From positions 3,522,336 to 3,586,335 of the forward strand of contig OY821749.1 of the NCBI GenBank assembly GCA_963682055.1: a stretch of DNA of 64,000 bases, given 5' to 3'. The notes under the pieces are model-generated. The model was not told where the DNA came from and did not search any database. It worked only from the letters and a program-made list of their open reading frames with translations. Position 1 is the first letter of the stretch, and every line of letters starts with the position of its first letter. Shown here one piece after another: positions 1-11,891 of this stretch. The stretch comes from Primula veris. Its lineage: Eukaryota; Streptophyta; Magnoliopsida; Ericales; Primulaceae. A program made the translations under genes and the position numbers.

Positions 1-2674
1 CGACCTAGGACTTATAGACCCAGACCAAACCAAAATCCTACTGCTTCTATTGTTTGCCGCAAATGTGGCAAAACAGGCCATTATGCCAACAAGTGTTGGA
101 CAAAAAAGAGATTAAATGAAATCTCTGATGAAGGTCTTAAGAAACAACTTATAGCTGTCATGTTATATTCTTCTGATGAAGAATCCGATACTAATATTAT
201 GGAAGTTTATAATAGTAGTAGTGAGTCTGAACATAATAGTTCATCCTCGTCCTCTTCCGATTGTGATTGTAAGGAGAATAATTATAAAGCTATGCTTGAC
301 ATGAATGGTTTAAGTCTTAATGTACTTACTTCCCAAGAACGATCTATATTAGATCTGATTAATGAAATTGATAATTCTGAGGTAAAGAAAAAACTAATTG
401 AACATTATTTAGACGTTCTAACAAAAGATAAGAAAAAGGAAACTCCTTATGTTCCGCAAGAGGCTTATTCTCTAAAACATGTTTTTCAAGGACTCCAATT
501 ATCTCCTTCTAAATAGTTTTCTTGTGAAGATATTCATCAAGAGGTAAAAACTCTTAAAACAGATATTAACATTCTCAAAAATAAAGCTATTTCGATTGCA
601 GATTTACATAGCGAAATTCATATCTTGAAAGATGAAGTAAAATTTCTTCGAAATATCATTCAAACAGAACAGGATATTCCTTTTAACGAAGAAAAAGACA
701 GCTTTATTCCTAATAAGGACACTTTTTTGAATATTATTGACAAAATTACATATCAGAAATGGCATTCTCATGTCACTATAGTTATAAACAAAGAATTTAC
801 TTTTTCCGGTCCAGCTCTTATTGATAGTGGGGTTGATTTAAATTGTATTTGTGAAGGATTAATCCCTACACATTATTATGATAAAACTACGCAATCCTTA
901 AATACTGCTGATGGGTCTCGTATGAAGATTCATTATAAACTTTCTAATGCTTATATTTGCAATTCTGGCATCTGCTTTCAAACAACTTTTGTGATGGTTA
1001 AAGGCCTTACCCAACAAATCATTTTGGGTACTCCATTCTTGAATTTAATTGAACCTTTTATGGTTACTTCAAAAGGTATTATGTTCGAAACAAATGGTCA
1101 AAATATTACTTTTGAGTTTATTTCCAAACCACAAATGAGGGAAATTGATATGATCAAAGAAACTTTAATTTTTAAAGAAAATCAAATCAATTTTTTAAGC
1201 AAAGATTTAAAACCTATGCATATTTCTAAACAACTTATTTCGCAAAAAGATAAAATTAGTTTCCTTACTAATTTGATGAAAAAAGAAATTTGTAGTGATA
1301 TGCCCACTTGCTTTTTGGGATAGGAAAAAACATATTGTTACTCTTCCCTATGTGGACGATTTTAAAGATACTGATATTACAACTTTGGCTCGGCCTGCCC
1401 AAATGGGTCCCGACCTTATTGATTATTGTAAAGAAGAAATAAATTCTCTCTTAACTAAAAAACTTATTCGCAAATCTTATTCCCCTTGGAGTTGTACTGC
1501 TTTTTATGTTTATAAAAATGCTGAAATAGAACGTGGGGCTCCGCGACTTGTTATTAATTATAAACCTTTAAATAAGGTTTTAAAATGGATTAGGTACCCT
1601 ATTCCCAATAAAAAGGATCTATTAACTCGGATCCAGTCTGCGAATATATTTTCCAAATTTGATTTAAAATCAGGTTATTGGCAAATCCAAATTGATGAAA
1701 AAGACAGATATAAAACTGCTTTTGTTGTTCCTATGGGACATTATGAATGGAATGTTATGCCATTTGGTTTGAAAAATGCTCCCTCTGAATTCCAGAATAT
1801 TATGAATGATATTTTTTATCCTTTTTCTTCATTTAGTATAGTTTATATTGATGATATCCTCATCTTTTCTGATAATCTCGACCAACATTTCAAACATATT
1901 AATATTTTTATAAAATTAATAAAAAATGCTGGCTTAGTAGTTTCTGCCAGTAAAATGTCTTTATTCCAGACGCATGTTCGCTTTTTAGGTCAAGAAATAG
2001 ATCATGGAAAAATTATTCCTATTGATCGGGCCATTCAATTTGCAAACAAATTTCCTGATATTTTACAGGAAAAAACCCAATTACAACGCTTTTTGGGAAG
2101 TCTCAATTATATTGCTGACTATTATAAAAATCTCGCTATTGATAGTTCTCCCTTATATGATAGGTTAAAAAAGAATCCACCTATGTGGGGTGATATTCAC
2201 ACCAATGCCGTTAGACTAATTAAATCTAAAGTCAAAAGCCTACCTTGTTTGGCTCTTATTTCCCCTACTAGTTTTAAAATTGTTGAAACAGATGCATCCG
2301 ATATCGGATATGGTGGTATTTTAAAACAAAAATTTCCTTCAAAAAACAAAGAGATATTGTCTCGGTATACTTCTGGTAAATGGAATAGTGCACAACAGAA
2401 CTATTCAACAATTAAGAAAGAAATTCTTTCAGTTGTAAATTGCATTTCTAAATTTCAAGATGATTTATTAAATCAAAAATTTCTTTTAAGGATTGATTGC
2501 AAAGATGCAAAAGATATCTTAGAAAAGGATGTTAAAAATCTGGCATCCAAACAAATATTTGCACGATGACAATCTATTTTGTCTATTTTCGATTTCGATA
2601 TCGAATATATTAAAGGAGAAAATAACTCTCTTCCTGATTTTTTGACCAGGGAATTCATTCTTGGCCCCACATGA
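1..2674 (+). pseudogene. Pararetroviral polyprotein: coat zinc finger, protease, RT, RNase H (broken)
   Basis: Frame 1 is open from base 1 and carries a CX2CX4HX4C knuckle (CRKCGKTGHYANKC, about 55-96), then an acidic Ser-rich stretch. A TAG at 514-516 interrupts it, but the same frame continues as a coiled-coil-like stretch into an aspartic protease (ALIDSG near 810-840). A one-base frameshift near 1300-1306 separates this from the RT frame, which has the YIDDILIF catalytic box (about 1845-1870) and an RNase H domain (acidic residues in ETDAS, KKEIL and RIDCKDA). A TGA at 2567-2569, where Trp is expected, interrupts the C-terminus; the reading then stays open to the natural-looking stop at 2672-2674. 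These are nonfunctional remains of a gag-pol-type viral protein. Confidence 0.85.
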
Positions 2675-3959
2675 GCCAATCTAGTCATGGCCGTGGCAGA
2701 AGAGGATATTCCTCTGCCCATGATCGACATGAATTCGATAAGAAGAGATATTCCTCTTCCCCATCTATTGCTGGCTCTAGTTCTTCTACGAGTTCTGCTA
2801 TGCGTTCTAAAAAAGAGCCTGCTGATTATGAGAATTATTTATCCTCAGGAAAAACCCAAGAAAGCTTCCTTGAAGCACTAAAATAACCAGTCCTTCCTGG
2901 AATAAAAAAGGCTAAGGATGAGCTAACTATTCTTCTTCACAATGGAGATGCGAGGTTATTTACCTCTCCCAATACATTGGCCAAAAGATATTTTGATTCT
3001 GAGGTTCATTTTCCTCTTATCGACAATAAAGATTTGAAATATTTTCAATCCATACTTATTGAAACTGGTTCCGTGGTTTTTAACCACATGAATCAAAATA
3101 AACATACAGGGGATATTTCCTTTAGTAAAGCTTTTATTAAAAAAATCATCCCTATTACTGAATGGGGTCTCAATCCAAACAAGCCTATGCAGCTTAAATT
3201 TTCTCACCAATATTTTAATTATTGGGATTATATGGCCGCTTGGCGTTTTGCTTTTTATTACCAAAATCGGGCCGAAAAACACACTTGGTTTATACGGTTA
3301 GAACCAACATTATTAACTCAAGCAACGCCATATTGGTTTTATGACTGATTCTCTTTTATTGGTCCCAATGAAGATATTCTTCCTCCAGATATTTTTTGTC
3401 TCTATGAAGACTATCTTTTACATAATCCAAAAAATCGGGGGTTACTGTAATTAAAGGAAGTAATTTACTTCGATTTCTTACGCAATTTGGCCTGCCTTGG
3501 ATATGGCAATGGTCTTATGCAGTCAAACCAACTGAGCTTGGTCTTATGTCGTTGGTTCGACAATCTTATTATAAATGGTGGACGAAGTTTGATTTTAAAC
3601 TCGTGCTTGTAAAAATTCAAGAGACTATTGAGTCTTTTAAAAAAATGGAACGGGAATATGCACCCGAAGCAAAAAGTACAAAATTAGATTTGCCTTCTTT
3701 GACAGATCTCAAAAAACAATTCCCCTCTGCTTCCTCTATGGAATTGAAAGCAAAATTATTTGCTCTCGTACAGAGTCAATTGGACATAGATTTTTCTGAT
3801 TGTCTCGCCAATAATTCTTCATCCAATTCTTTAATGGAAGAAGACTCTGGTGCCGAAAAAGATCGTGATTTTGCCCAGAGTAACGAAGATATGGAAAATT
3901 ATATGGATCATCTTATAGATGAACACGTGCCAAAGGACAAGGGAAAAGCAAAAGCTTGA
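2671..3959 (+). pseudogene. Pararetroviral second ORF, function unknown (broken)
   Basis: The ATG at 2671 overlaps the polyprotein stop as ATGA, a coupling arrangement seen in compact viral genomes. The ORF opens with a Ser/Arg-rich segment, then a globular region rich in aromatic residues, then a C-terminal Glu/Lys-rich tail. It is broken by TAA at 2884-2886 and TGA at 3346-3348 (probably a former Trp), both in one frame, and by a frameshift near 3435-3440, after which the frame of 3546-3959 completes it. If unbroken it would be about 430 residues. Its place after RNase H and before the promoter is that of the transactivator/inclusion-body gene of caulimoviruses or ORF 2 of florendoviruses. 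I see no motif that proves either. Confidence 0.65.
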
Positions 3960-3966
3960 CAGCTTG

Positions 3967-4013
3967 TCATATTCCAAAGAGATAAGATTCTCATATTCCA
4001 AAGAGATAAGATT
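3967..4013 (+). repeat. 24-bp tandem repeat in viral promoter region
   Basis: A 23-bp block beginning TCATATTCCAAAGAG and containing GATAAG occurs twice, at 3967-3989 and 3991-4013, separated by one base. GATAAG is the I-box/GATA-factor core of plant promoters. Further down, the short motif GTTAGTGCGC also recurs (about 4154-4210). Together they look like an enhancer region upstream of the viral TATA box; activity is inferred. Confidence 0.7.
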
Positions 4014-4245
4014 ACTTCAATTACTACCCTAAATTTACGTGTCGATGGGGCCCAATGCGCACCTGGCGTAATTTACGGAAAAGCTGTGAATCAAGTCTTT
4101 TAGATGGGCCAGTATGTTGGCCAGTATTAGCCGCCCATGTTTTAACGTATTATGGTTAGTGCGCTTATTGTTTAAAGCGCGTTCTTGTTAGTGCGCCTTT
4201 GTTAGTGCGCCTTTTACTTTTTTATTTTTCTTTTTCAAAAGCTCA

Positions 4246-4260
4246 GCCTATATAAGGATA
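4246..4260 (+). promoter_or_regulatory. Pararetroviral pregenomic-RNA promoter TATA box
   Basis: CCTATATAAGGA lies at about 4247-4257 (TATATAA 4249-4255), about 290 bp after the second ORF. The caulimovirus 35S promoter has the same TATATAAGG form in the same place. A start of transcription near 4280 would put the poly(A) signal and primer site just downstream, as in a terminally redundant pregenomic RNA. Confidence 0.7.
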
Positions 4261-4334
4261 TGAAGTCTGATGTAATAGGCAAGCAATTTCAGTGTGTAAC
4301 TCTCTCTCTCTCTTGTAAAATTGCTCAATTTTGT

Positions 4335-4340
4335 AATAAA
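4335..4340 (+). terminator. AATAAA polyadenylation signal of the pararetrovirus
   Basis: AATAAA sits about 85 bp downstream of the viral TATA box and 26 bp upstream of the primer-binding site. Pararetroviruses place the poly(A) signal downstream of their own promoter so that the genomic RNA ends with a terminal repeat. Confidence 0.6.
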
Positions 4341-4365
4341 TAATAATAATATAAGAATCTTGTTT

Positions 4366-4375
4366 TGGTATCAGA
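4366..4375 (+). other. tRNA-Met primer-binding site of the pararetrovirus
   Basis: TGGTATCAGA is the first ten bases of the canonical site complementary to the 3' end of plant initiator tRNA-Met (TGGTATCAGAGC); the next bases (ATTAG) diverge. This is the minus-strand priming site and the conventional zero point of caulimovirid maps. Confidence 0.75.
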
Positions 4376-4385
4376 ATTAGCTTCG

Positions 4386-4523
4386 TAGAATTGTTATTAG
4401 AAGTGGAAGCATAGCTTCCCCTAGAATACTTACTAGAAGAATTAGATCTATTCATAGAATTGTTATTAGAAGTGGAAGCATAGCTTCCCCTAGAATACTT
4501 ACTAGAAGAATTAGATCTATTCA
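4386..4523 (+). repeat. Two exact 69-bp tandem repeats just after the primer-binding site
   Basis: Units 4386-4454 and 4455-4523 appear identical over all 69 bases. The length is a multiple of three, so any reading frame is kept across both units. They lie in the leader immediately downstream of the primer site. Confidence 0.9.
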
Positions 4524-4540
4524 ACCTATATAGTTTCAAT

Positions 4541-5776
4541 AATTATTCTATTTGGGTCTTATACTTTCACTTACAATATAGTAAATGATATCCAGAAATC
4601 AAAAATCTAACAAACTTTCTCACACAAATTAACATGAAAATGTCATCCTAAACGATTAAAAGATGATTATGTGTAAGTTAACCAACACATTAAATCTTTG
4701 AACATCTTCTGTATCTCTTCTAACGACGATAACAATCAAGAATTTAAAGTAACATTATAAAATGTGCCCAAACTATCCTCCCTTTCTAGATTTTGGAATA
4801 AATTATGTAATTGCTGAGACTGCAGAATCTTGATTTCAGTATCCAAAAAGCAATGGTTGACGGTTTTCTTATGTGTTCTAGCTAATGATCTATTTATTTA
4901 TAATGTATGTAAGCACGTATTTATTCAATTGTCTATAATATTACACTTATCAATAATTATAATGAAATTATATTACTTATGAAATAAACCAAAATCTGTT
5001 CCATTTCCAAGAAACTTTACAAATTCTGAAAAAAATTACGAAATTAAGGCTCTATAAACGTGTAAATGTAACATTATCAAATACTCTAAAGTGTCCAAAC
5101 GATAAGATGAAATTCAGGTTAACTTATCAATGGATATATATATTTTCCAGGTGGTAAGATGAAGCTGCATAGTTCTCAATCATAGCTAGCCAACTCGTAA
5201 CGGCATTCTATTATAATAAGTCAACTTAAATCAATTGAGTCTGTCTAATTTAACCATTTTTAAAAAAAAATATCTCTACACCTTTAATATTAATTACAAT
5301 AATATCATACTCCCATAAAAATATAAAAAATAAAAACTAATAAAACTATTTATCACTCTTTAACAAACAAAAATTATTTTAAATCTTAAAATATGTTTTT
5401 TTTTATTATCCACGTATTTAATTATATCATAACTATACATATTTTTTATATTTTTATTTCGTTACGCGCCGCACACGCAACACGTGGAACGCGATTACTA
5501 AGTATATATATACACGAGTATATATATATATAATCCGTCCACTTTCAAAAGAAAATCTTTTGTACAAAATAATCATCACAGATTATATGACAACGGTCTA
5601 AAATAGCTCTTTAAATGAATATACATTTATTTTGGGACGTTCCAAAATAAAAATCAAGACACTTATAAATAGAGACATAAGAATATATGTTGTTGATTAA
5701 TTTGGTACTTAGTCTTAGAAATAGATGGCTAAATCTTAAGCCCACACAATCCTTAAAAAAAGCTTTTGGCCAGTAA
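4541..5776. other. AT-rich intergenic DNA
   Basis: No gene is seen. There is a short TA-rich stretch at about 5503-5532 and a small inverted repeat at 5626-5651 (10-bp arms TTTATTTTGG/CCAAAATAAA around GACGTT) of the kind found where two Stowaway-type termini meet. Confidence 0.6.
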
Positions 5777-6060
5777 TTACTCCAAAAAAACTATTAATTC
5801 TGCAACAAACCCACCCATGCCCGACAATGCAATTGAAAAGCTACTGAACATCGTGAATATTTTTGGCATTAGCATAGCGATTCCGCCCATTTCATCGAGA
5901 TAAGCAAGCCGTATTCTATCATAATTCGTTCCTGCCAAGAAAAATAGTGCAGCACCAATAAATCCATGAGAGATTATTTGTAAAATGGCTCCATTGAGTC
6001 CCGTATCATTTATCGAACCTATTCCTATAATTATAAAACTCATATGAGATAAAGTTAAAC
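5777..6060 (-). pseudogene. ndhD: Nuclear copy of plastid ndhD (fragment)
   Basis: The minus-strand reading contains blocks typical of the plastid NDH complex membrane subunit Ndh[62 protein letters not shown] and GFVAELIVF. Roughly 95 residues of a protein of about 500 are present, with substitutions and a small deletion after FSSFS, and no ndhD sequence is recognisable on either side. The surrounding DNA is not plastid-like. This is a decayed plastid-to-nucleus insertion (NUPT), or a plastid piece that passed through the mitochondrial genome; it cannot make a working subunit. Confidence 0.85.
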
Positions 6061-7303
6061 CAATCGTATCACATATATTTGTAAACCAAACACTTAAAAG
6101 CCAACAACGACTAAACAACTATCAGGATCCAACCGTAACATGGGACCACCTCAAATACTCGGAAATGAGTATAACACTAAAACCAGTATGCAAAGCCGAC
6201 AGTCCTCCTGACAAAGATACTTGATAATTGAGATTATACCAAATTTTGCGTAAATGCGAAAAATGAAGCACCTTATTCACCTCTTAGACCGCTTTGTAAG
6301 CTGCAACACCTAGAATTTTTGAATGCAGAATCATCGAAGTTTAGTTTTAAGTTTTAACAAGTAGGAGGCTTAAGCACAGGCTTAAGTTGCATATTCAAAG
6401 CATTATAAGCTCAATTATGTGAATGCCTCTTCAGCCTCAAATAAAACGTTATAAATCTACATAAAACATTAACCTCTTTTAACTATTTCGCAATCACAAC
6501 ATAAGCAAAAGACGTTGAAACATTCTCGAATATTTGTCCATTGTTAGAGAGGCATGTATTTAGTGGCGGGGCTATCATATGAGAAGGGGTTGCTACAGCA
6601 AGTTAGCAATCCCACAATTTATAAATAAAAAAACTATTTTTTCTTCAGAAAAATTTAAGTATATGTTAAAAATTATGTATTTTGCAACCTCATAAAATAA
6701 CATTTTGTATTTTACAACCCCAATATTATAATGTTGGCTCCACCCCATGCACCCCTGCATGGGTAGACATGTATCTACCAATGAAACAAGAAGTGGCCAT
6801 GCAAACATATATGTAACATGTCAGACCCAATAGGAAGTCACACGTTCAAATAACACGTGTACCGACACGTGCTAAATAAATACTAACTTAAATAGTACAC
6901 ATTTTCAAATAAGTTCATCAACTAAAACACTTAAATAAATTCTAAAAATACATTTTTCAATATTGTTTTAATAACCCAACAACTTTACATTACAAATTAT
7001 TACAAACGCAACGGGATTTAAATGTTAAGCCCTATGAGGTTTGTCAAGTCTCAACTGACTAGATATAAAATCGAGTGGTAAGCTAAAAGAGTTTAGTGAG
7101 TGATCAACCTTACAATATAATATAAGATCGAAAATAGGTTTTATCATTTTCTTTATTTAAAAAAAACATCAACTTATATTTAATAAAAATATACAATGCT
7201 TGATAATATAAAACGTATCTTGAAGAGTGAAACGTTCTCAATCAAATAAATCTTTTCAAATATTTCAAAATGTGTGATCAATACGATAAATATAAAGAAA
7301 TTA

Positions 7304-7450
7304 TGCTCGATTCAGAGTTCATGAATCTTTTTATTCTGTTGTACCCAGATTTCATGGTTCTTTTTATTTTATGGAATCAGACTTCTAATTCTCTTTATTT
7401 TTTGAATTCAAACTTTTTGAATCTTTTTATTCTGTGTACTTCGACTTTCC
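7304..7450 (+). repeat. Degenerate ~40-bp tandem repeats
   Basis: About four decayed units share the pattern TTCATGAATCTTTTTATTCTG or close variants. The open frame here exists only because the repeat unit lacks stops; it is not treated as a gene. Confidence 0.6.
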
Positions 7451-7564
7451 AAGTATCTTTCTATAGACTTAATTCACAATTATAATAAAATAAATATCAC
7501 TTTTAAAACACAACTTTTTTAAAAATATTTCACTCTTTAAATCCTTCACGATCATCAACGTATT

Positions 7565-7703
7565 CACATATAATTTTCACTAAAGTTTATAACGTAACAA
7601 ACACTTTCTTTTTTCAAAACCTGCAACTTGTAATTCAATATATACACATAATTTTCACTAAAGTTTATAACATAACAAACACTTTCTTTTTTCAAAACCT
7701 GAA
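7565..7703 (+). repeat. 78-80-bp tandem duplication
   Basis: A block from CACATA through ATTTTCACTAAAGTTTATAAC to TTTTTTCAAAACCTG is repeated with an offset of 78-80 bases and only a few differences. Confidence 0.75.
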
Positions 7704-8034
7704 ACCATATCCTTGATTGTTTGTATTCCTAATGTCCCGCTATATTATAAGTGCTAATAAGGATATAGTGCAAATATAGTATTTGAGAAAATATAAAGTA
7801 ATAGTCTATCTCTTACTCTCCGTATTTGTGTCACAATACATGGTCATAAGGATTTGGGTGCTTAAAAGTCTTTAAGGAATGTAACTCTTACAAACACGTC
7901 TCTAAACATATGAATGTGACCCTTTAACACAATCTGAAATTATATTAGGCAGGTAGATATAACGGCAAACATGAATGTAGATATAATAAGTCAATCATTA
8001 ATTACATTTATTATTTTCATTTTAGTTACACATT

Positions 8035-8227
8035 CACTACAAAAAAATACTCAAATAGCGACGGGATTAGTGACGGTATTTTTTGTTACGAGCTTATTAG
8101 CGACGGTTTTTGTGACGACTTTGTGACAGTTTAGTCAATTTGCGACAGATTTGTGACAACTTTTTAAATTAGCGATAGACTTGTGACAGTTTTTGACTCT
8201 CACTAAATCAAATATTATTTTGTAGTG
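8035..8227 (+). mobile_element. CACTA-type MITE, copy 1
   Basis: The ends are CACTACAAAA and TTTTGTAGTG, the CACTA-superfamily terminal signature, and the element is flanked on both sides by the 3-bp target duplication ATT. The 193-bp interior has repeated AGCGACGG/TGTGACAG motifs and no coding capacity. A closely similar copy is at 16172. Confidence 0.85.
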
Positions 8228-10864
8228 ATTCTGTGAGCTTATTATTCTAAATTTATGGTTATCACTAACATTTTCTTTTAGGCTATTAATTAAGCCGTTT
8301 CCTATTCCTACCGCTCATTGATTCAAAATGTAATCTTAATTGCTATTTCCGCAAATATTAATTCAATACATTGATTCTCTGAGTAACGTCTGGTCTATTT
8401 CATTGTAATAATACCACTAATCTTATCACTAATAATACGTTGTTCATAATGTAATTAACTAAGGCACTTAAATTTCCAAAACCCACAACATTGCTACGCT
8501 TATCGTAGCCTATTTATTCAAGAATATTTTAGTTATATATACATATTTATTATGCCAATACATCTATGGACAAATAAATGTAAACGTAACTACATACAAG
8601 TCAATATGGACATTCAAGCTAATTAGAAATGTTCTAATGGTAACCCTTTTATTATTATTAAATAGTAAACAAGTCGTCAACCTATAAACTCACGGTGATC
8701 GATAATCTTCAATATTATTAGTAACTAAAATAAAAATAAAATACGGGATTTTACAATATCAATTTGTAAAAGTCTGCTTATATATCTTGTCCTAATTTAA
8801 AATATCATGATCCCGTGGTGTACCACATTAAAAAAAAAAAAAAAGAGCCCAAAAATTGACTGAAATGAGCATATGCCTGCGCATATCATTATCACTAAAA
8901 CAAGTGATAAGAAATTTAAACAACTAAACACTTCGGAGTGAAGAAATCGCCAAAAGCTTTAAGAACTTTGTTAGTTCTTAGATAACCTAGAGCCGGAGTG
9001 AGTTAAACGTATTATTAAATGATTTTCGTCTTTCTTCTCACTTGATACATACTACCGATAATAGAACAAGCAAGCAATGATGTAGAATAAAAATGCAGAA
9101 ATGGAGAAAACACTTGAAAGTACATCGAAAAAACAAGATGACAAAGTAATTTTATACTAGTTCGAATTAATGTGATCCTATTTCTAGCTAGTTCCTCGAG
9201 CAAATCTCCTCGAAAATCCACCATAATCAACTAGATTATAATGAAGGTATCTGCCAGCAGCCCAGCACATGACTACTTCTAGTACGGATCCACTAGAACA
9301 GAAACCTTATAGCAAGGTGATTTTGTTTTCTTGTAAAAAACCCACCGCACGGGCACGGCTATGTGTTGTTGACATGTTTTCATTACAGACTTCATCTGTA
9401 AACCAGGAAAACCATATTGTCAAGTGGTAAACCGTCGATAAATAGTTCATATATATTGTCAAAAACAAGACAAATGCCATTGGATGAGATGCCAAAACTA
9501 ATTTTTCCTAAGATAATCCGTCTAATACTGTATCAGTAGACTGTCTAAATTGTATAACAATGTGCCAAACCAAAAGCTGAGCTTTTTTCATCATTCTAGA
9601 ACGATGACTGTTTACAATATAAAGAATGATCATGTTTCTTAATTAGCAACTTTACTATTAATTGGGCCCCAAAGAGTGTAACCAAGTTTCTCCTCACGGT
9701 TTCAGATCTATGCAAAGTGTTTCAAAACTGACCAGGTCCACTAATGGAAACTTTGGAGATGAATTTTCTTCATGTAAACGTTAGATACCTTACAGTCAAT
9801 ACGGTTTACAGTGTCACAACTTTCATCAATTAGATTATAGTATTTCACTCTTCACTTGTTTAGATCTTTAAATAAGAACATAAATTATATTAAACAATAA
9901 AATGACTACAGTCATATGGAAGACAAGCGAGTAACAAGTTGCGCACCTAGACCTTTCTAAATCGTGAAACTAATACTTGAGAGTATATTAATTTACTTCT
10001 TTATTACCTTTAAGCAATTGTAGACACAAATAAAATAGATTTTTCAAGTAATTATTTTTTAGCACTAGACTGTAACTAGAATTTGTAGGATTACTACTTT
10101 TCTTTTTACTGTAGAAATTTACTGAATCTCTCACCTTAAGTTATTCTCTGAAACTCAAAGATAGATTACTGAATATCTGCATACTTTATAAAGCCTACCT
10201 TTTATTTAAACAAAACCTTTTTTAAGATCAATTTCCATAAAACGATTTCAGAGAAGGTATCTCTCCAGGGTAAATACTTCAATTCATCCATTTAATAAAT
10301 GCAAATTCTGGTATATTAGTTTAGCAGAATACCACTATTCGAAAATAATTATCCATATTCCGTAGCACACTCACTATTCTTTAACAAAACAAAACAAAAC
10401 AAAACAATCTGGAAGAAATTATTATTGAAACTTTGCTTTTGGTCTCATGGGCTGAGTTGGAGCCCACAACCCCTTTTAAATTTACACACTACATCTGCTA
10501 GCTCACCTTCTCTTTATTTAAATAATCTTAATGAAAAAGTGACTAGACTACTGCTATTATAAAGTACTATTATGCCAAAGTTGTTGGAAAGGAAATATTA
10601 CTATAAGTGTGAAGCAGACCAATAGTTTCAAAGGCTTTTTATGATCCACAAGACCACAATCCATAAAAACAGTGAGATCCCAAATATAATATATAATATA
10701 AAAGATCTGGGTTAAAACTTATGAAAAAATGACATTTTGGTTGATTTACATACTTTCATCGTATTATAAAACCTTAATTATTATCATTAAGGTCATAGAA
10801 AAAACTGTTTATATATCCTAAATAAGTCACACGTTCCGCATTTCACATTGTCGTGCATATATAA
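8228..10864. other. Intergenic DNA, no gene recognised
   Basis: AT-rich sequence with a poly(A) tract near 8829-8844 and a short (AAAAC)n run at about 10385-10407. The short open frames show no recognisable domain. Confidence 0.55.
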
Positions 10865-10916
10865 CAAAGGAAAATGTTCGTGAGATATTTCAAAGGAAAA
10901 TGTTCGTGAGATATTT
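10865..10916 (+). repeat. Two exact 26-bp tandem repeats
   Basis: The 26-bp block starting CAAAGGAAAATGTTCG occurs at 10865-10890 and 10891-10916 without differences. Confidence 0.9.
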
Positions 10917-11220
10917 CATGTTCAATTCGGTAAGAGGTAGTCTCATGTATGTCGGTGGTGGTCGTGGGGGTTAAATACATTTATCGGCACATACTGATGT
11001 GACACAATTTTTTTTATGCCATTATTATTTTAAAAAGTATAATTATACGATATGATGGAAAACAAATTATTGTGTGACGTAAAAAATAATTATCAATACA
11101 TGAGCACAACCATAACATGGAACCATTTTCTTTCTGTCCCGCCTAACAAAAACCACAAAGTTGGCTCTGATATTTGTTCACTACTAAACAAACCGATCAC
11201 AAACAAGGACATGCCTTTAG

Positions 11221-11844
11221 TTTATTATACTATCTGCTTTTAACGATTTAGATATCAGACTAGCAAAGTTAACAATTGACATACTGAACTATCATAATAT
11301 TCACAATTCAGGTACCACCGTTAATTTAGTTGGATGAAAGTTAGTTTCACTTTTCATTTTGGTCATATTTTTTGTAAATTGTATAAATTTAATCATGTCT
11401 TTTCGAAACATTACAATTTACAATCTTTCTACAAAAACACATATATATACGTACATAATAAATATATCAGTTTAAAAAACATATTATTTAATTAGAATTT
11501 CTTTGATTTTTTTTCTAAAATAAAAAAATTATAATTTTTTTTTTTACACTTTCTCTAAAACGAAACTAAAATATTCATGAAAAAAAGTATATTTGTTATG
11601 AAAAAAAATATTCATGAAACGAAACTAAAGTTTTAGATTTATGACATTCGAGCAAAAATTATTTGAGACCACACCACTATTCAAATACTTTCATGAAAAA
11701 ATTTAAGAAAATTGTTATTTTTTTCAAAAAAGTATTCATTTTTTATAAATAGAATATATCTGTTAAGTATTTATAATTTCTTCTTATACACAAACATCAT
11801 CTAGAATTTATATTATTTGTAATAATATGTATATATACATGCAT

Positions 11845-11891
<47 letters not shown>

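Larger units (their letters stand above)
1..4540 (+). mobile_element. Endogenous pararetrovirus (Caulimoviridae-like), 3' part, decayed
   Basis: The order seen is coat-type CCHC knuckle, aspartic protease, reverse transcriptase, RNase H, a second ORF that starts on an ATGA overlap, a promoter, AATAAA and a tRNA-Met primer-binding site. No integrase is seen. A primer site lying downstream of the polymerase and promoter fits a circular viral genome opened elsewhere, not an LTR retrotransposon. ORF 1 has two stops and one frameshift; ORF 2 has two stops and one frameshift, so the copy is dead. The left end lies outside the window; the right edge (about 4540) is a guess where recognisable viral sequence stops. 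The two-ORF plan resembles florendoviruses or petuviruses, but the genus is an inference. Confidence 0.85.
6119..8034. other. Intergenic DNA with TE remnants and local repeats
   Basis: No gene is supported. A possible hAT-type remnant lies at about 6560-6770 (starts AGTGGCGGGGCT, ends near GGCTCCACCCCATGCACC). The two repeat blocks at 7304-7450 and 7565-7703 are listed separately. Confidence 0.5.

Noticed and set aside
4243..4539. Minus-strand Ser/Asn-rich protein of 98 residues
   Set aside because: Its repeats are the reverse reading of the exact 69-bp tandem duplication in the viral leader; no other support.
1..4540. Ty3-type LTR retrotransposon
   Set aside because: No integrase and no LTR pair; the primer-binding site follows the promoter downstream of the polymerase genes, which fits a permuted pararetrovirus.
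10385..10407. CRISPR-like or regulatory array
   Set aside because: It is a simple (AAAAC)n run; no spacer structure, and CRISPR is not expected in a plant genome.
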